Positions 33,609 through 43,441 are shown, counted from the stretch's first letter. The stretch: DNA of 64,000 nucleotides from Listeria monocytogenes (GCF_900187225.1 NZ_LT906436.1:124001-188000); one strand, 5' to 3'. The notes: generated from the sequence alone by a model not told the origin. Numbers and translations: made by a program.

Positions 33609-34442
33609 ATGCTTAAAATTGTAGGCGTCCGTTTTAAAGACGTTGGTAAAATATATTATTTCTCACCTGGCGAACTGGAAATCACAGAAAACCAAGGTGT
33701 TATCGTTGAAAATGCACAAGGAATTGAATTTGGTAAAACGGTCATTGAACCACGCTACGTGGACGAAGAAGACGTCGTTTTACCACTTAAGAAAGTACTG
33801 CGTATCGCAACAGAAGCGGATTATAAATGCGTTGCTGAGAATGGCGACTCTTGTCAGAAAGCCTTTTTACTCTGTGATGAAAAGATCCGCGAGCGCGAAC
33901 TTGAAATGAGTTTGGTTGATGTGGATTATACATTTGACCGTAATAAAATCATTTTTTACTTTACTGCAGAAGGTCGCGTTGATTTCCGGGAGCTCGTGAA
34001 AGATTTAGCATCTGTTTTCCGGACTCGCATCGAACTTCGCCAAATTGGTGTTCGTGATGAAGCGAAATTGCTCGGTGGGATTGGTCCATGTGGTCGTATG
34101 CTCTGCTGTTCCACTTTCTTAGGCGATTTCGAACCCGTTTCCATCAAAATGGCGAAAGACCAAAACCTGTCCCTTAACCCGACGAAAATTTCTGGCTTAT
34201 GTGGACGCTTAATGTGTTGCCTGAAATATGAGAACGATGAATATGAGCAAGCTAAACGTGAAATGCCAGATGTTGGTGTAAAAGTAAAAACTCCAGAAGG
34301 CGCAGAAGCACGTGTTTCGGGAATCAACTTGCTTTCTAGAATCTTACAAGTGAGTTTGCCCGAAGAAGAGACGGTTATAGAATACGAATTGGACGAATTA
34401 CGCCCATACAACGAATTTCTAAAACAACCGGCAAAGTCTTGA
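33609..34442 (+). CDS. ricT: PSP1-domain protein RicT (YaaT)
   Basis: A 277-residue member of the PSP1/YaaT family. ATG at 33609 follows GGGAGG; the longer frame start (33438) lies inside holB. Conserved cysteines CGRMLCC and LCGRLMCC (around residues 165-210), together with a further C near 81, match the RicT iron-sulphur ligands. In Bacillus, RicA-RicF-RicT (Y-complex) binds 4Fe-4S clusters and promotes RNase Y-dependent mRNA maturation. The neighbours match Bacillus order exactly. Confidence 0.92.
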   Translation: MLKIVGVRFKDVGKIYYFSPGELEITENQGVIVENAQGIEFGKTVIEPRYVDEEDVVLPLKKVLRIATEADYKCVAENGDSCQKAFLLCDEKIRERELEMSLVDVDYTFDRNKIIFYFTAEGRVDFRELVKDLASVFRTRIELRQIGVRDEAKLLGGIGPCGRMLCCSTFLGDFEPVSIKMAKDQNLSLNPTKISGLCGRLMCCLKYENDEYEQAKREMPDVGVKVKTPEGAEARVSGINLLSRILQVSLPEEETVIEYELDELRPYNEFLKQPAKS

Positions 34443-34452
34443 GGTGAAAAAA

Positions 34453-34842
34453 TTGGATAAAAAAGCTATTTTTGACTCAGTCAGTAATATGGAGGAGCAA
34501 ATTGGCGAATTGTATCAGCAACTTGGAGATCTAAAGACAAACTTAGGCGAAATGTTGGAAGAAAATAACCGATTAAACCTTGAAAACGAACATCTGCGAC
34601 GCAGACTTTCTTTGACCGATGAAGCGACACCGGAACCTAAAGCCGAAACAGAGGCGGAACACGGTGTAATGGCGCCTAATCGTAAGGAAGCAATGCAGCA
34701 AATGATTGAACTTGGGGAAGGTTATGACAATCTTGTCCAACTTTACAAGGAAGGATTTCATGTTTGCAATGTACATTTCGGCAGCCCGCGTGGTAATGAT
34801 GAAGATTGTTTATTTTGCTTATCCTTGCTCAATAAAAAATAA
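34453..34842 (+). CDS. yabA: replication initiation control protein YabA
   Basis: A 129-residue protein. TTG at 34453 gives the family-typical start [16 protein letters not shown], with GAGGTG six bases upstream; a GTG at 34444 overlaps that ribosome binding site. The N-terminal leucine-zipper coiled coil (about 5-55) tetramerises. The C-terminal zinc module has HVCNVHFG and CLFCLSLL. YabA binds DnaA and DnaN to restrain over-initiation at oriC. It sits directly behind ricT, as in Bacillus. Confidence 0.9.
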   Translation: MDKKAIFDSVSNMEEQIGELYQQLGDLKTNLGEMLEENNRLNLENEHLRRRLSLTDEATPEPKAETEAEHGVMAPNRKEAMQQMIELGEGYDNLVQLYKEGFHVCNVHFGSPRGNDEDCLFCLSLLNKK

Positions 34843-34847
34843 CATGA

Positions 34848-34880
34848 CGGGCCTTTCTCGATTCAGGAGAAGGGCTTTTT
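34848..34880 (+). terminator. intrinsic terminator after yabA
   Basis: GGGCCTTTCTC...GAGAAGGGCTTTTT. The T-run adjoins the start of the next gene, so it may attenuate rather than end the operon. Confidence 0.65.
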
Positions 34881-34899
34881 GCTAGAAAAGGTGAATCAT

Positions 34900-35652
34900 T
34901 TGGAAAAACTCAAATTAATAGGTGATGAAAGACTGGATTATTTATTAGCAGAAAATTTGCGGATTATTCAAAGCCCATCGGTATTTTCTTTCTCGATAGA
35001 TGCAGTTCTCCTAGCGAAATTCAGTTATTTGCCTGTGCGTAAGGGGAAAATAATTGATTTATGTAGCGGGAATGGGATTATCCCTTTATTACTTAGCACG
35101 CGAACTGAAGCGCAAATAGTTGGTGTTGAAATTCAGGAGCGCCTGGCAGATATGGCGAAAAGAAGCATTTCGTATAATCAATTAGAAGAGCAAATTGAAA
35201 TGATCGAATATGATTTGAAAAATATTACAGATCTTATTCCAAAAGAGCGCGCGGATATTGTCACCTGTAATCCACCTTATTTTGCAACCCCGGATACAAG
35301 TTTGAAAAATACCAATGAACATTTTCGGATTGCTCGCCATGAAGTAATGTGCACGTTAGAAGATACTATTCGTGTAGCAGCAAGCCTTTTAAAACAAGGG
35401 GGAAAAGCGAATTTTGTTCATCGTCCGGAACGATTACTAGATATCATTGATATAATGAGAAAATATCGCTTAGAGCCGAAACGCATTCAATTCGTTCATC
35501 CGCGCATAGATAAAGAAGCGAATACGGTGCTTGTGGAAGGAATTAAAGATGGAAAACCTGGTGTAAAATATGTACCACCTGTTATCGTATATGATGAACT
35601 TGGAGAATATACTCCAGTAATTAAGGAGATTTTATATGGCGAAAGCGAGTGA
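34900..35652 (+). CDS. YabB-like tRNA/N6-adenine-type methyltransferase
   Basis: A 250-residue SAM-dependent methyltransferase of the TrmN6/YabB group. TTG at 34900 follows AAAGGTG and gives [16 protein letters not shown], matching Bacillus YabB. Motif I is [19 protein letters not shown] is the catalytic motif IV of amino-methyltransferases. The homologue TrmN6 (E. coli YfiC) methylates A37 of tRNA-Val; whether this substrate holds in Gram-positives is inference. Its 3' end overlaps yazA by 17 bases. Confidence 0.85.
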   Translation: MEKLKLIGDERLDYLLAENLRIIQSPSVFSFSIDAVLLAKFSYLPVRKGKIIDLCSGNGIIPLLLSTRTEAQIVGVEIQERLADMAKRSISYNQLEEQIEMIEYDLKNITDLIPKERADIVTCNPPYFATPDTSLKNTNEHFRIARHEVMCTLEDTIRVAASLLKQGGKANFVHRPERLLDIIDIMRKYRLEPKRIQFVHPRIDKEANTVLVEGIKDGKPGVKYVPPVIVYDELGEYTPVIKEILYGESE

Positions 35653-35908
35653 ACATTTCTTTTATGTGCTAAAATGTAGTGATAATTCATATTATGGTGG
35701 CTATACAACTGATGTTCTTCGCCGAGAAGCAGAACACAATGCGGGAATTAGATGTAAATATACAAAAACGCGTCGTCCGGTAAAAGTCATCCATTTTGAA
35801 AAATTCGAAACAAGAAGTGAAGCTACAAAAGCAGAAGCTGCGTTCAAAAAATTATCACGTAAAAATAAAGACGCTTATTTAATACAACGGGAGGAGGAGT
35901 CCGAGTGA
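35636..35908 (+). CDS. GIY-YIG domain protein (YazA/UPF0213)
   Basis: A 90-residue compact GIY-YIG nuclease-like protein. [16 protein letters not shown] carries the GIY-YIG-type core (YVL...YYGGYT), and R29 (VLRREAEHN) corresponds to the catalytic arginine. The family lies between yabB and rsmI in Bacillus as well. Its function is unsettled; DNA or RNA cleavage is inferred from fold. It overlaps both neighbours (17 bp upstream, 4 bp downstream), so translation is coupled. Confidence 0.88.
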   Translation: MAKASEHFFYVLKCSDNSYYGGYTTDVLRREAEHNAGIRCKYTKTRRPVKVIHFEKFETRSEATKAEAAFKKLSRKNKDAYLIQREEESE

Positions 35909-36786
35909 TAAAAAGTCAAAAGAGTTTCAGCGGAACCAGCCAAGGGGCATTATATTTAGTGCCGACGCCGATTGGTAATTTAGAAGATATGACTTTTCGT
36001 GCAATTCGCATGCTTAAAGAAGCGGATATTATTGCAGCGGAAGATACGCGAAACACCGTGAAACTTTTAAATCATTTTGAAATTACAACCCGAATGACGA
36101 GTTATCATCAGTTTACGAAGGAAAATAAAGAAGATAATATTATTCAGCGAATGCTGGGCGGAGAAGTGGTGGCGCTAGTGAGTGATGCTGGGATGCCATC
36201 TATTTCTGACCCGGGATACGAACTTGTTCAAAGTGCGTTAGATGCTAATATTCCTGTCATCCCATTACCGGGAGCCAATGCTGCATTAACTGCACTGATT
36301 GCATCTGGTCTTGCCCCGCAGCCGTTTTACTTTTACGGATTTCTTCCACGCCAAAACAAAGAGCGTACTCAAGCGATTGAAAAGTTGGCGGCTCGTGAAG
36401 AAACGTGGATTTTATATGAATCACCACATCGTTTAAAAGAAACACTAAAAGCAATCATTAAAATCACTGGAAATGATCGGAAAATCGTCCTGTGTCGAGA
36501 GCTCACAAAAAGATTTGAAGAATTTTTGCGTGGAACGGTTGAAGATGCGCTGAACTGGGCAATGGACGAAGAAATCCGCGGGGAATTTTGCTTGATTATC
36601 GAAGGCAATTCCAACCCACCACTTGCAGAAGAGCAGCTCTGGTGGCAAGAACTCGATATTAAAACGCACGTAAGCACCGTAATGGAACAGGAAAATGTTA
36701 GTTCTAAAGATGCAATTAAAACCGTTATGAAAGCGAGAAATTTACCAAAACGAGAAGTTTACTCTGCTTATCATGAAATAAAATAA
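35905..36786 (+). CDS. rsmI: 16S rRNA 2'-O-methyltransferase RsmI
   Basis: A 293-residue tetrapyrrole-methylase-fold enzyme that 2'-O-methylates C1402 of 16S rRNA. Signature ALYLVPTPIGNLEDMT near the N-terminus, then AEDTRNT, SDAGMPSISDPG and FYGFLPR. GTG start at 35905 overlaps the yazA stop, with GGGAGGAGG upstream. It ends with a terminator shared with the convergent abrB-type gene. The order rsmI-abrB is as in Bacillus (yabC-abrB). Confidence 0.92.
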   Translation: MIKSQKSFSGTSQGALYLVPTPIGNLEDMTFRAIRMLKEADIIAAEDTRNTVKLLNHFEITTRMTSYHQFTKENKEDNIIQRMLGGEVVALVSDAGMPSISDPGYELVQSALDANIPVIPLPGANAALTALIASGLAPQPFYFYGFLPRQNKERTQAIEKLAAREETWILYESPHRLKETLKAIIKITGNDRKIVLCRELTKRFEEFLRGTVEDALNWAMDEEIRGEFCLIIEGNSNPPLAEEQLWWQELDIKTHVSTVMEQENVSSKDAIKTVMKARNLPKREVYSAYHEIK

Positions 36787-36833
36787 AAATCATGTGCGAA
36801 TCCTTGAATGGGAACTCGCACATGATTTTTTTA
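36784..36833. terminator. bidirectional terminator
   Basis: AAAATCATGTGCGA with TCGCACATGATTTTTTT, between rsmI and abrB. Confidence 0.88.
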
Positions 36834-37115
36834 TAATGTATCGCCAAAGCGGCGTTTAATTTCTTCCATTAATGCCGCAGCACCTTCTTTACTAAGCGTC
36901 AGTTTGCCGTCCACAAATTTCTTATTATCAACAGAAAATTCTCCGGTAACATCACAAACCAAGCCAGCAGAATACTTCTTCAATATAATCGCATCTTCAT
37001 CTGTAAAAATTTCTAAGGGATCTTTTACATTTAGGTTCATTGTCCTTCTTATTTCAATCGGGATAACCACACGACCAAGTTCGTCGATTTTTCTTACCAT
37101 TCCAGTTGATTTCAT
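36831..37115 (-). CDS. abrB: AbrB-family transition-state regulator
   Basis: A 94-residue DNA-binding protein with the swapped-hairpin AbrB N-terminus: MKSTGMVRKIDELGRVVIPIEIRR (read in two halves) is near-canonical, including the residues contacting DNA. The C-terminal half is a second AbrB-like multimerisation domain. In Bacillus it represses post-exponential genes; Listeria lacks sporulation, so the targets differ. Position between rsmI and metS matches Bacillus, although here an accessory block of about 8 kb separates it from metS. Confidence 0.88.
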   Translation of the reverse strand: MKSTGMVRKIDELGRVVIPIEIRRTMNLNVKDPLEIFTDEDAIILKKYSAGLVCDVTGEFSVDNKKFVDGKLTLSKEGAAALMEEIKRRFGDTL

Positions 37116-37229
37116 TTTCTCACCTTCTTGATAATTTTAATTCATTTTAACAGATAATTACGGGAATAGGAATGATTTCATGAGGAAAAGGGTATAGACC
37201 ATAAGCAGAAGAATTAGGGGGAATAAAAA

Positions 37230-38087
37230 ATGAACATAGTTATAGCATTAATTCCGGCAGTGATGTGGGGGATTATGCCATTAGTTGTTTCGAAAATTGG
37301 TGGTAAGCCGAGGCAACAAATTATTGGTACAACGTTCGGGGCATTAGCGTTCGCAATCGGAGTTTTTATTTTTACAAATCCAGAATATACGGCAACCATT
37401 ATTATTGCTAGTTTTATCTCTGGGGCATTTTGGAGCTTAGGTCAAATGAATCAGTTCCGCGCATTTACACAAGTAGGCGTATCAAAAACAATGCCACTTT
37501 CAACCGGAATGCAGTTAGTAGGTACATCGCTTTTTGGTGTATTCGCCTTTCATGAATGGGGTACAACTTCCAAACTAGTATTAGGATTTTCCGCATTAGC
37601 GCTAATTATTTTCGGGATATTTTTAACAAGTTATCAACAACATAAAGACGAAAATTCCGGTCAAAATATGAAAAAAGGAATTATCACTTTACTTATTTCT
37701 TCAGTAGGTTATGTAGGTTATGTCGTCATCACTCGTTGGTTTGATATTAGTGGGTGGGACGCGATTTTACCTCAAGCAATTGGGATGGTAGTCGCAGGAT
37801 TATTATTTTCTATTAAGTCTGAAGAAAAACGTTTTACAAAGCAAACGTGGTTAAATATGATTCCAGGGGTGATGTGGGCTACTGGTAACTTGGCTCTACT
37901 ATTCTCAAATAAATTGGTTGGAATCGCCACAGGTTTTTCGCTCTCACAAATGGGCGTTGTCATTTCAACAATTGGAGGAATTCTTTTCTTAGGAGAGAAA
38001 AAAACCAAGAAAGAACTTATTTTGGTCATTATCGGAGTAGTCTTAGTAATTATCGGTGGCACGATGATTGGAATTGCAAAAAGCTAA
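37230..38087 (+). CDS. GlcU-type glucose/sugar permease, copy 1
   Basis: A 285-residue membrane protein with ten predicted helices of the GRP/GlcU (RhaT-like, DMT superfamily) transporter group, which import glucose by proton symport independent of the PTS. Repeated motifs include [18 protein letters not shown] and [21 protein letters not shown] near-paralogue lies 7 kb downstream (44982). AGGGGG lies before the ATG. Specificity for glucose is by family analogy. Confidence 0.85.
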   Translation: MNIVIALIPAVMWGIMPLVVSKIGGKPRQQIIGTTFGALAFAIGVFIFTNPEYTATIIIASFISGAFWSLGQMNQFRAFTQVGVSKTMPLSTGMQLVGTSLFGVFAFHEWGTTSKLVLGFSALALIIFGIFLTSYQQHKDENSGQNMKKGIITLLISSVGYVGYVVITRWFDISGWDAILPQAIGMVVAGLLFSIKSEEKRFTKQTWLNMIPGVMWATGNLALLFSNKLVGIATGFSLSQMGVVISTIGGILFLGEKKTKKELILVIIGVVLVIIGGTMIGIAKS

Positions 38088-38148
38088 GAACAGCTTCCGG
38101 TTTGATATAATGCTATACTTAAAATAATCTAAACTAAAGGTGGTTATA

Positions 38149-39414
38149 TTGATAATGAATGCGAATTTAGAAGTAAATGCTGAGCTTGTAAAAGAATCCT
38201 ATGTTTATTTATTGTCGCGATATCTCGTTTTACGCCAAGAAAATTTTGATACAAAAGAAGATAAAATTCCATATAACACACTAAAGCATAATTCGGTTTC
38301 TCCAGCAGATGCGAATTTTGTAAATCCAAACTTTGATGTGGTTTATTCTGAAGCTTGGATAGCCGTAGACGACGAACATGCTGTTGTTTTAGAAGTACCA
38401 GAAATAAAAAATCGCTACTACACGGTTCAACTTTTAGATGGTTGGGGTGAAGTAGTAACTAATATCAACGAACGTAATTTTCCAGAGCATCCACATGGAA
38501 AATTTGCTTTCGTTAAAAAAGGAACAAACCCTTCCATTCCAAGTGATGCTATAAAAATTGAATTACCATCTGAAAAAGTGAAAGTGCTACTTCGCGTAGA
38601 ACAAAAAGACGACCCAGAAGGCGCAGTAAAACTTCAAAAAGCATTCAAATTCGACGCACCAGATAATATAAAAATCAAAGAACCGTTAGAAATACCGCAT
38701 TTCACTAATGCAGAGTTCCTCTTAGAAGAAATTTATTCCAATTTAGAAGAACTGCTGGCAACTTATCCAGATAAAATGCCAAAAGCAGCTGAGTTTCAAG
38801 ATAAAGCAAGAAAAGTTGCAGCTTATATCGAACTTGGTGATGACCAAAAAGCTGAGGTTAGAAACTTAATTGTGAAAGAAGCGCTTCCATATTTTACTAA
38901 TGGGGCAAAAGGATTTGGCACGCAAAAAGGTGGATGGTCTGTTACTTACGTAGCTGGTGCTTTCGAAAACGACATTTTAGCTCGAGCAATTATTAATTAC
39001 GGTGGTATTTGGGCAAACTCTATCCAAGAAGCTCTATATTTCATCGGTCAAAAAGGTACGGATGATGAATTGCTAACTGGAGATAAAATTTATAAAATCC
39101 ATTTCCCAGCAGACGAACTTCCAGCAGAACTTGCAAATGCTTTTTGGTCCGTTACCTTATATAGTGTTCCGGATTATCATGTTATCCCGAACGAATTAAA
39201 TAAGTTCTGCATCAATAATTACACAGGTCCAAAACTAAGTGAAGATGGCAGCTTGACTCTTTACATTGCGTCTGAAAAACCGGCAGATGTAGATCCAGGG
39301 AACTGGCTACCAAGTAAAGCTGGGAAAGAATTCTCACTAAACTTCCGACTATATGTTCCGAAAAAAGAAGTATTAGAAGGGAAAGTATTCTTACCACCAC
39401 TTGAAGTCTTTTAA
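38149..39414 (+). CDS. DUF1254/DUF1214-domain protein
   Basis: About 421 residues. The start is ambiguous: TTG 38149 sits six bases after AAAGGTGG, ATG 38155 twelve bases after it. The N-terminal half has the DUF1254 pattern (NPNFDVVYSEAWIAVDDE, YYTVQLLDGWG) and the C-terminal half the DUF1214 pattern (FWSVTLYSVPDYHVIPNELNKF, LYIASEKPADVDPGNWLP). The biochemical function of this family is not established. There is no signal peptide, so it is cytosolic, unlike many Gram-negative relatives. A terminator follows. Confidence 0.8.
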   Translation: MIMNANLEVNAELVKESYVYLLSRYLVLRQENFDTKEDKIPYNTLKHNSVSPADANFVNPNFDVVYSEAWIAVDDEHAVVLEVPEIKNRYYTVQLLDGWGEVVTNINERNFPEHPHGKFAFVKKGTNPSIPSDAIKIELPSEKVKVLLRVEQKDDPEGAVKLQKAFKFDAPDNIKIKEPLEIPHFTNAEFLLEEIYSNLEELLATYPDKMPKAAEFQDKARKVAAYIELGDDQKAEVRNLIVKEALPYFTNGAKGFGTQKGGWSVTYVAGAFENDILARAIINYGGIWANSIQEALYFIGQKGTDDELLTGDKIYKIHFPADELPAELANAFWSVTLYSVPDYHVIPNELNKFCINNYTGPKLSEDGSLTLYIASEKPADVDPGNWLPSKAGKEFSLNFRLYVPKKEVLEGKVFLPPLEVF

Positions 39415-39421
39415 TAAACAA

Positions 39422-39467
39422 ATGAAGCTAAGTATGAAACTATCGGTTTTATACTTAGCTTTTTTGT
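39422..39467 (+). terminator. intrinsic terminator
   Basis: AAGCTAAGTAT...ATACTTAGCTTTTTT after the DUF1254 gene. Confidence 0.85.
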
Positions 39468-39653
39468 GCTTTATACTGTTAAAAGACTATTTTAATAGGT
39501 TTTGATGAGAGTAAAGCTTGTTTGTTCACATGGAAGACATAAACAAAGCTTATTTAGCGTAAACTAACTACTAAAATTGGTTTTTGGACCAAATCTAGTC
39601 TGCTATAATAAATAATATTAGATGATATTAATTACAACCTGGAGGAAACAAAA

Positions 39654-42152
39654 ATGAGAAAAATACCAGTTGTTGTTTCTCTTGCTTTGTGTTTTAGCCT
39701 AGTAAGTCCTAGTTTGTATGCTAGTGCAGATACTATAACTGCGGACCAAATCACTAAGGAAGCAACAACCGACACTACAGAACCTACAACTATTGACCAG
39801 CCTAGCAGAATGGACAACTCGCAAACCGCGCCACAGAAAATGACAGCATCATCCAGTGAAGAAGCTGCAACTACTAACTCAACTGAAGAGGAAAATACAC
39901 CTAAAAATAATTTGAAATCAACTTCTGAAAACAGCAAAACATATGCTGAACTATTTCCGGATGTTAATTTAGCCAAAATAATAGCTAAAAATATTAGTGG
40001 AACAGAAGATATTAATGCAGAAGTATCAGAAGCAGAATTACAAACTATTACTAATTTAGTAGCAACAAACCAGAATATTACGAGCTTAACTGGCATAGAG
40101 CATTTAACAGCGTTAGAAAATATCAATGTGAATAACAATGAGCTCAGGACAATAGATTCGTTATTTAATATGCCAACCTTAAAATCAATTAGCGCGAATA
40201 ATAATAAAATAACGGGGAATTTTAGTTTGGTAAAAACTTTGCCGGAATTACACACGTTAGAAGTGCTTGGTAATGCAATTACAGAGTTAGATATTGAAAA
40301 CCAACCTAACCTAGTAACTTTGTCGGCAGATGAATTAGAATTGAAAAAGCTAACGTTGAAAAATTTATCCCAATTAAACGGACTAGGAAGAATAGCTTCC
40401 AGTATTTCTATTGACTGGGGTGATCTAGAGAGCGTCACTTTAATGAATTTACCAGAAATAATAAGCGTAGATATTAGTGGGAATTATTTAGACAGTGATG
40501 ATATACATTTGGAGAACCTTCCTGCAGTTAAGAACCTGGATATCAGTAGTAATGAACTAACTCGGCTACCGAAAATTAACGATTTTCCGCTTCTGACTAC
40601 AATTAATGTAAGAAGTAATAAAATAGATAGGCTAGAATCAAGTAAACTAGTCGATGTACCAAAACTTGCGACACTAAATGCGGATAAACAAGCCGTTACG
40701 CTTTCAAAAACGATAGCAGCAGGGAACTTTACGATACCGAATAACGTTGAGAACTTAGCGGGACAAATGGTTACACCGAAAATAATTTCCAACAAAGGAA
40801 CTTACTCTGATCAAAGCATCGCATGGGCAAGCGGAGAACTATCAGGCTTATCAAAAGTTTCTTATACATTTGATGAAGTGATTAATAGTCCGGCAATTGC
40901 TGGCAAGTACACTGGAACAGTAAACCAACCAATTGAAGTCAAGGCAGTACCTGTAATTGTAGCGGATAAGAGTGTTTCGTACGCGCCCGTAAATGCAAAA
41001 GATGAGGCGACATTTTTACAAGATATTCGTGCGTCTGCTTCGGAAAACGCACAGATTACTAGCGATTATAGCGAGGTAGTCGACTTTGCAACTCCGGGAG
41101 ATTATACAGTCACGCTACATGCTAAAAATGAGTTTGACTTAAAGGCAGATCCGGTTACCGTTGTCGTGCATATTAATGATATTCAAAAACCACAAGTCGC
41201 GGTTAACTCGAACGATATTTCATTTGAAGTAGGAACAGAATTAACTAGTGAAGTGCTTCTTGCTAAATCTGGCGCGGTAGTTACGGATCTATACGACGAA
41301 GCAATTAAGATGGAAGTTGACTTGTCCGAAGTGGATTCAAGCAAACTTGGAACGTATGAAGCGACGATAATAGCAAAAAGCAAAAGTGGTGCTTCCTCGG
41401 ATCCAATCAAACTTTCTGTTAAAATAGTCGATACCGAAAAACCTATTATTCAAATTAACAATCCGGAAATAATTATTGAAAAAGGCAGCGAATTAACAGA
41501 GGGTCAAATCATTGACCAAGTTGGAATAACTGCAACAGATAATTATGATCAAGATTTAAATATCCACATGGATTTATCTAAAGTAGATACTTCCAAGCCA
41601 GGCAGTTATGAAGTAACCATTTATACAGAAGATTCATCTGGTAATCGTTCAGAAACAGTAACGATCACCGTGAAAGTACCAGAAGCTAGAATAGGGAAAA
41701 TTACTATTCAATATATGGATAGTGAAAACAATGAATTAGCTGAAAGTAATACGATTACTGGCGAAGTTGGTGAAACGTATGAAACACTTGCTAAAGAAAT
41801 TGAAGGCTATACGCTAAAAGAAAATCCAGCTAATTCAAGTGGGGTTTTTGAAGAAACTAGACAAACGATTCAATATATTTACGTGAAAGATATAATTAAC
41901 CCAGAATTTCCAGTATACAGCGAAAACAACGTAACACCAGAACTCCCAAGTAACAATAATAACTCGGTCAATGGGTCCAGGCAAACACCAAGTAAATCAG
42001 TAAAGAAACAGTCAAAGGCATACTCGAAAATTAATCAAATGCCAATGAATCTTCCAGAAACAGGAGATAGCACAAATTTACTCTTTATTTTTATGGGTGT
42101 TCTGTTATTAGCTGGATTAACCCTCTCTAAAGCTAAAAGAAAAAATCAATAA
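39654..42152 (+). CDS. internalin-like LRR protein with Ig-like, MucBP and LPXTG regions
   Basis: An 832-residue surface protein. Signal peptide (1-25, ending ASA) is followed by a Thr/Ser/Glu-rich segment (26-95) and an LRR block (about 100-345; TNLVATNQNITSLTGIEHL and LKSISANNNKITG are typical). The LRRs are more irregular than in InlA/InlB. Next come two or three Ig-like/cadherin-like modules (about 345-680), one MucBP-type module (GKITIQYMDSENNELAES onward), a spacer, LPETG (800-804), a helix and a basic tail. TGGAGG precedes ATG 39654; TATAAT at 39604. It is convergent with the LPXTG gene at 43457, with an IS between them. A 268-residue antisense frame is rejected. Confidence 0.87.
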   Translation: MRKIPVVVSLALCFSLVSPSLYASADTITADQITKEATTDTTEPTTIDQPSRMDNSQTAPQKMTASSSEEAATTNSTEEENTPKNNLKSTSENSKTYAELFPDVNLAKIIAKNISGTEDINAEVSEAELQTITNLVATNQNITSLTGIEHLTALENINVNNNELRTIDSLFNMPTLKSISANNNKITGNFSLVKTLPELHTLEVLGNAITELDIENQPNLVTLSADELELKKLTLKNLSQLNGLGRIASSISIDWGDLESVTLMNLPEIISVDISGNYLDSDDIHLENLPAVKNLDISSNELTRLPKINDFPLLTTINVRSNKIDRLESSKLVDVPKLATLNADKQAVTLSKTIAAGNFTIPNNVENLAGQMVTPKIISNKGTYSDQSIAWASGELSGLSKVSYTFDEVINSPAIAGKYTGTVNQPIEVKAVPVIVADKSVSYAPVNAKDEATFLQDIRASASENAQITSDYSEVVDFATPGDYTVTLHAKNEFDLKADPVTVVVHINDIQKPQVAVNSNDISFEVGTELTSEVLLAKSGAVVTDLYDEAIKMEVDLSEVDSSKLGTYEATIIAKSKSGASSDPIKLSVKIVDTEKPIIQINNPEIIIEKGSELTEGQIIDQVGITATDNYDQDLNIHMDLSKVDTSKPGSYEVTIYTEDSSGNRSETVTITVKVPEARIGKITIQYMDSENNELAESNTITGEVGETYETLAKEIEGYTLKENPANSSGVFEETRQTIQYIYVKDIINPEFPVYSENNVTPELPSNNNNSVNGSRQTPSKSVKKQSKAYSKINQMPMNLPETGDSTNLLFIFMGVLLLAGLTLSKAKRKNQ

Positions 42153-42168
42153 AAAAACACCTCGTAAA
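42152..42168. other. left arm of a split bidirectional terminator
   Basis: AAAAAACACCTCGTAAA is the exact reverse complement of 43442-43458. Joined without the intervening IS, the arms would form a 17-bp stem between the two convergent LPXTG genes. Confidence 0.75.
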
Positions 42169-42170
42169 TC

Positions 42171-42207
42171 TTGCACTGACATGGAAAAATGAGAATGAAA
42201 TAAAAAC
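42171..42207 (+). repeat. IS terminal inverted repeat, left
   Basis: TTGCACTGACATGG followed by AAAAATGAGAATGAAATAAAAAC; pairs with 43399-43435 with six mismatches. Confidence 0.85.
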
Positions 42208-42215
42208 CCTTTAAA

Positions 42216-43051
42216 TTAGGCTGCTTGTTTCCTGAAATTAATAGGAGATTGGTAGCCTAATTTTTGTTGAATTCGTTTTTCGTTATAATATTTAATGTAA
42301 TCTTTTACGATTTGGATTACAATAGATTTAGCGTATTTATACGCTGTTTTATGGTAGAATGTTTCGCACTTTAGCGAGGAATGGAAACATTCTATGGGAG
42401 CGTTGTCTGCGGGTGTCCCTTTTCGGGACATACTGCGGATAACGTTTTTCTTTTTACAGCACTGATAATATTCATAAGATGTGTACACCGAACCTTGATC
42501 GCTATGAAGTAAACTTCCTTCTGGAAGGGACAACTGATTTAATGTATCTAGCACTAATTCTGTGTCTTGTTTTTCGCCAATGGAGTAGGCAACGATTTCT
42601 CCATTATACAAATCCATAATGCTTGATAAATATAAACGGCAGTCTCCGAAATAAAGGTAGGTGATATCGGTAGTTAATTTTTCCAGCGGCTGACTAGCTT
42701 GAAAGTTTCGATTTAAGTGGTTTTCTGTTTGATAGTAGGCGGAGCCTGGTCGATTTTTCTTTTTTGCTTTTACCTGACATTGCCACTGATATTTTTGCAT
42801 AATACGCTGTACTTTATTGATGCCAACTTGTTCTTCTTGTTTCATTAATGCGGCGATTTTTCGATAACCATAAGTGAACTGATATGCTTTACATAACTGC
42901 CCTATTTTTTCTCCAATGAGCTCTGTGCGAAATCTTTCTTTTTCCAGCGATAATAGGTAGATAAAGGTACTTGTAGTATTTGACAGATATCTTTGACAAG
43001 ATACTTTGTTTTTAGCTCTTCTACTAACAAAACAAAATATGCTGGATTCAC
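42216..43051 (-). pseudogene. IS3-family orfB transposase, frameshifted
   Basis: Read from GTG 43051, the frame gives EVNPAYFVLLVEELKTKYLV, then DICQILQVPLSTYYRWKK; it is then lost at 42934-42945 (A5-G-A3 on the minus strand). The -1 frame resumes ERFRTELIGEKIGQLCKAYQ and continues through the DDE core: TDITYLYFG, LHSDQGSVYTS and NAPIECFHSSLKCE. Adding one base restores a protein of about 278 residues. The C-terminal fragment alone (from 42845, 209 residues) keeps the DDE residues but lacks the N-terminus. A frameshift here is not the usual orfA/orfB site, so I call it a lesion. Confidence 0.8.
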
Positions 43052-43353
43052 TTCCTTTCCAATGCCTTGTACTTTTTTAAAATTTCCAGTTCTAGCTCTT
43101 TTTGCCGAAGAGCTATTTTTAATTGTTCTATTTCTGGTAATTCAGGCACCCCTTTTTGGTATTTATATTGTTTACCTACTCCTTGGTGAAACCTGTGGGT
43201 TTCTTCATTTCGATACCAGCGCCACCAAGTTTTCACTTGTGTTGGATTTTTGATGTTTAATGTTCTCATAATTTCTTTGGTAGATTTACCTGCTAATTTC
43301 ATTTTGATAGCTTTTTCTTTTATTTCTGCTGGATACATTACTTTTGTACTCAT
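43048..43353 (-). CDS. IS3-family orfA (HTH protein)
   Basis: A 101-residue protein with an N-terminal helix-turn-helix (YPAEIKEKAIKMKLAGKSTKEIMRTLNI) that binds the IS ends, and a C-terminal leucine-rich coiled coil ending LEILKKYKALERK. The stretch A AAA AAG (plus-strand 43072-43078) near its end is the canonical slippery heptamer for -1 frameshifting into orfB, yielding the OrfAB transposase. AGGTGTTTCT precedes the ATG. Intact by itself. Confidence 0.87.
   Translation of the reverse strand: MSTKVMYPAEIKEKAIKMKLAGKSTKEIMRTLNIKNPTQVKTWWRWYRNEETHRFHQGVGKQYKYQKGVPELPEIEQLKIALRQKELELEILKKYKALERK
43072..43078 (-). other. programmed -1 frameshift heptamer A AAA AAG
   Basis: Read on the minus strand in the orfA frame as ttA-AAA-AAG. 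Slippage leads into VQGIGKEVNPAYF in the orfB frame with no stop. Confidence 0.75.
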
Positions 43354-43398
43354 AGAAACACCTCCGTTAGTTTCATTTTACATGAATCCAACGAAGGT

Positions 43399-43435
43399 GT
43401 TTTTATCTTATTCTCATTTTTTAATGGCAGTGCCA
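43399..43435 (-). repeat. IS terminal inverted repeat, right
   Basis: Reverse complement reads TGGCACTGCCATTA, then AAAAAATGAGAATAAGATAAAAAC; partner of 42171-42207. Confidence 0.85.
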
Positions 43436-43441
43436 ATATAC

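Larger units (their letters stand above)
42171..43435 (-). mobile_element. IS3-family insertion sequence (about 1.27 kb)
   Basis: Imperfect 37-bp terminal inverted repeats (42171-42207 and 43399-43435, six mismatches by eye) bound two overlapping frames on the minus strand: orfA (HTH) and orfB (DDE integrase core), joined by a programmed frameshift site. Outer bases are TTGCACTG and TGGCACTG. No convincing target-site duplication is visible in the flanks (TC on the left, ATATAC on the right). orfB has a second, non-programmed frameshift, so this copy is probably not autonomous. Confidence 0.88.

Noticed and set aside
37190-37195. GGGTAT upstream of the first GlcU gene as a sigma-B -10 box
   Set aside because: No GTTT-type -35 box at a suitable distance, so not supported by sequence alone.
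39513-39551. AAAGCTTGTTTGT...AAACAAAGCTT inverted repeat upstream of the LRR gene
   Set aside because: An imperfect AT-rich palindrome about 50 bp upstream of the -10 box; it could be an operator, but nothing identifies a regulator.
39632-40438. 268-residue antisense open frame over the LRR gene
   Set aside because: No ribosome binding site, low-complexity hydrophobic translation, and it mirrors a strongly supported LPXTG coding region on the other strand.
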